6,368 bases of DNA. Origin: Treponema sp. (GTDB taxonomy: Bacteria > Spirochaetota > Spirochaetia > Treponematales > Breznakiellaceae). The notes below the pieces were generated by a model. That model saw only the letters and a program-made list of their open reading frames with translations, did no database searches and was not told where the DNA came from. The stretch spans positions 1 to 6,368 of the forward strand of contig JAITHQ010000096.1 in the NCBI GenBank assembly GCA_031279925.1, read 5' to 3'. Positions within the stretch are counted from its first letter, which is position 1, and each line of letters opens with the position of its first letter. Below, in pieces: positions 4,737 to 6,368 of the stretch. Made by a program: the position numbers and the translations under genes.

Positions 4737-5948
4737 ATGGGGTATCATGAAGACGGCAAATGGTGGGTTAGTCCATCAAATTACGATGCGGAAGTCACAT
4801 CCGGGTTTAACTTCCCCAAAAAGGTTGAATTTTTGGATACAACCCTGCGGGACGGCGAACAGCAGCCCAGCGTCATTCTGACCAGGGATGAAAAGGTTCA
4901 AATCGCCAAAAAATTATCCGGGATCGGGGTCCAGCGGATAGAAGCCGGAACGCCGGCGGTATTGAAAGAAGATGCCGAGGCGATACGGGAGATATGCGAT
5001 TTGGGCTTGAAAGCCGATATTTACGCCTTTGTCCGCAATATGGTCAAGGACATGGAACTTGCCAAACAGTGCGGGGTCCAAGGGGTCATTGCGGAACTGA
5101 TAGGCAGCGAGCATCTGCTGGAATTTGGAAAACGCTGGACTGTGGACAAGGCGAAAAAAGCGGCAATAGAGGCAACCCAGGCCGGCAAGGAATTGGGCCT
5201 CAAAATTTCTTTTTTCCTGGCGGATTCTTCCCGGGCGGACATCAACTTTCTTCTTGATATGGTCCATTCCGTCAAGGAAGAGGGAAAAATCGATTCCCTG
5301 GTGTTAGTCGATACTTTTGGCGTTTTTTCCCCGGAAGGCGCGGCCCACCGGGTTCGTGTCCTTAAAAAAGAGTTTCCCGATCTTCCCATCGAAATTCACG
5401 CCCATGACGATTTTGGCATGGGGGTTTCAAGCACCATAGCGGCCCTTGGCGCCGGGGCAGAGGTGGCGCATGTTACCGTTAACGGAATCGGTGAGCGGGC
5501 AGGGGGGGCGCAGCTTGAGGCCGTGGCGGTGGGACTCTTGGCCCTGTATGGAATCGATGCCGGCCTTGATACGGCGAAGTTCAAAGAGCTGTCCCGCTTT
5601 GTGGCGGATCTGACGCGCAGCCCGGTGGCCCCCACCAAGCCGGTAGTAGGCGACAAAATTTTCCTCTGGGAAACAGGCCTGCCGTCAAGCCTTTGGATGA
5701 ACTGTAAAGACGTGGACCCGCTGATCATGCTGCCCTACAAATGGACTTTAACCGGCCAGAACGAGCCGTACCTCCTGATCGGAAAAAAGAGCGGCAAGGA
5801 TAATATTAGGGAATGGCTTAAAAAATGCGGCCTTTCGGTACCGGAGGAAAAATTTGATCAAATACTGCCAAAGGTAAAGAGCAAATCCTACAGCGAAAAA
5901 CGGGATCTTACCAGGGAAGAATTTATTGCCATCGTTGAGGGCATATAA
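4737..5948 (+). CDS. DRE-TIM metallolyase (LeuA/homocitrate-synthase-like), divergent
   Basis: A 403-residue cytosolic TIM-barrel enzyme of the superfamily of 2-isopropylmalate, homocitrate and citramalate synthases and HMG-CoA lyase, which form or cleave carbon-carbon bonds next to a carboxylate. FLDTTLRDGEQQP (32-44) supplies Arg38 and metal ligand Asp39; HAHDDFGMG (221-229) supplies metal ligands His221 and His223, with Asp where Asn is usual; NGIGERAGG (249-257) is the family's glycine loop, ending Gly where Asn is common. Where LeuA-type synthases carry a HESGIH-like motif, this protein has WETGLP (311-316). It lacks the LeuA allosteric domain; length resembles NifV-type enzymes. AAGGAG lies 6 nt before the ATG. 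Metal chemistry should be retained, but the reaction is probably not that of LeuA. Neighbouring SDR and TRAP genes suggest organic-acid use. Confidence 0.88.
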   Translation: MGYHEDGKWWVSPSNYDAEVTSGFNFPKKVEFLDTTLRDGEQQPSVILTRDEKVQIAKKLSGIGVQRIEAGTPAVLKEDAEAIREICDLGLKADIYAFVRNMVKDMELAKQCGVQGVIAELIGSEHLLEFGKRWTVDKAKKAAIEATQAGKELGLKISFFLADSSRADINFLLDMVHSVKEEGKIDSLVLVDTFGVFSPEGAAHRVRVLKKEFPDLPIEIHAHDDFGMGVSSTIAALGAGAEVAHVTVNGIGERAGGAQLEAVAVGLLALYGIDAGLDTAKFKELSRFVADLTRSPVAPTKPVVGDKIFLWETGLPSSLWMNCKDVDPLIMLPYKWTLTGQNEPYLLIGKKSGKDNIREWLKKCGLSVPEEKFDQILPKVKSKSYSEKRDLTREEFIAIVEGI

Positions 5949-5994
5949 ATCCGGCTGGACAATTTTTATAGTTTTTATAGTAAGGAGAAGAATT

Positions 5995-6368
5995 ATGAAG
6001 AAACTGACGAAAAAATGGTCTTTTGCGCTTGCGGCGGCGGTTATCGCGGCGCTCTTGGGCGTTTCCTGCTCAAAAAAGACGGATGCCGCCGCTTCCGCCG
6101 CTGATCCGATTGTTATGCGAATTGGAAACACTACAGCCCCGGATCATATCCTTAATGTTACCTTTGAGGAATTTGCCAAAGCGGTTAACGAACGTTCCGG
6201 GGGACGTATCAAAGCTACGGTTTATCCCAACGGCGAGCTTGGTACGCTCAGAACCATGACGGAAGGATTACAGATGGGAACCCTTGAAATGGCAACCCAG
6301 TCCCCCGGCGGCCTTGCCTCGTTCTGGCCCACTATGGGCGTTCTTGAACTTCCCTATATGTTTCAGGC
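5995..6368 (+). CDS. dctP: TRAP transporter solute-binding lipoprotein, DctP family, 3' end outside window
   Basis: Extracytoplasmic substrate-binding subunit of a tripartite (TRAP) transporter, which delivers organic acids to a DctQM membrane pair driven by an ion gradient. Only the first 124 residues are present. A basic start (MKKLTKKW) and hydrophobic stretch end at LLGVSCSKK, with Cys25 as probable lipidation site; Gly at -3 is off the usual lipobox but fits the loose spirochaetal form. The mature part begins with an Ala/Ser-rich linker, then VMRIGNTTAPDH, FEEFAKAVNERSGGRIKATV, NGELGTLRTMTEGLQMGTLE and LELPYMF, all standard DctP positions. The substrate-binding arginine region lies beyond the window. 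AAGGAG sits 7-8 nt before the ATG. The gap from the DRE-TIM gene is 46 bp, without a terminator, so the two are probably co-transcribed. dctQ and dctM are expected downstream. Confidence 0.92.
   Translation, partial: MKKLTKKWSFALAAAVIAALLGVSCSKKTDAAASAADPIVMRIGNTTAPDHILNVTFEEFAKAVNERSGGRIKATVYPNGELGTLRTMTEGLQMGTLEMATQSPGGLASFWPTMGVLELPYMFQ

Noticed and set aside
4737..5948. Naming the DRE-TIM gene leuA, nifV or cimA
   Set aside because: The HESGIH-like motif is missing, there is no allosteric domain, and neighbours are not leucine, nitrogenase or isoleucine genes.

Overview
The window reads as a chromosomal accessory region of a host-associated spirochaete, most likely a Treponema-type organism. 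This is an inference. It rests on a spirochaete-style loose lipobox on a TRAP solute-binding lipoprotein, on abundant short hairpin repeats, and on decayed insertion-sequence and toxin-antitoxin-like remnants. Nothing in the window fixes the species.

Layout. (1) 1-721: an AraC-family regulator whose 5' end is cut by the window edge. (2) 722-1966: a gene graveyard. It holds a transposase C-terminal remnant on +, a frameshifted unknown gene on -, a broken minimal nucleotidyltransferase gene on - with a 39-bp hairpin repeat inserted in it, and several REP-like CCCCG hairpins. (3) 1967-2383: an intact YjbQ/UPF0047 gene that may be transcribed without a leader. (4) 2401-2673: a block of alternating hairpin repeats (B1-C1-B2-C2) between two convergent genes. 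(5) 2675-3508 on -: a three-domain regulator (MerR-type HTH, XRE-type HTH, cupin). (6) 3509-3806: a divergent promoter region with two strong sigma70-type promoters and two hairpin repeats. (7) 3807-6368 on +: a catabolic-looking operon of a short-chain dehydrogenase, a DRE-TIM (LeuA/homocitrate-synthase-like) enzyme and a TRAP solute-binding protein that runs off the window.

Working model (inference). The cupin of the divergent regulator senses a small molecule and the regulator controls the TTGACA-17-TATAAT promoter of the operon. The TRAP system imports an organic acid, the SDR interconverts a hydroxyl and a keto group, and the DRE-TIM enzyme makes or breaks a carbon-carbon bond. The substrate cannot be read from the sequence. 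The DRE-TIM enzyme keeps the metal site but departs from LeuA at the HESGIH-like motif, so it should not be called 2-isopropylmalate synthase.

The most unusual non-coding feature is a set of hairpin repeats. Three sequence families (A, B, C) share related ends, GAG-N-C...G-N-CTC. They sit in a pseudogene, in a leader RNA, between convergent genes, and directly before a ribosome binding site inside the operon.
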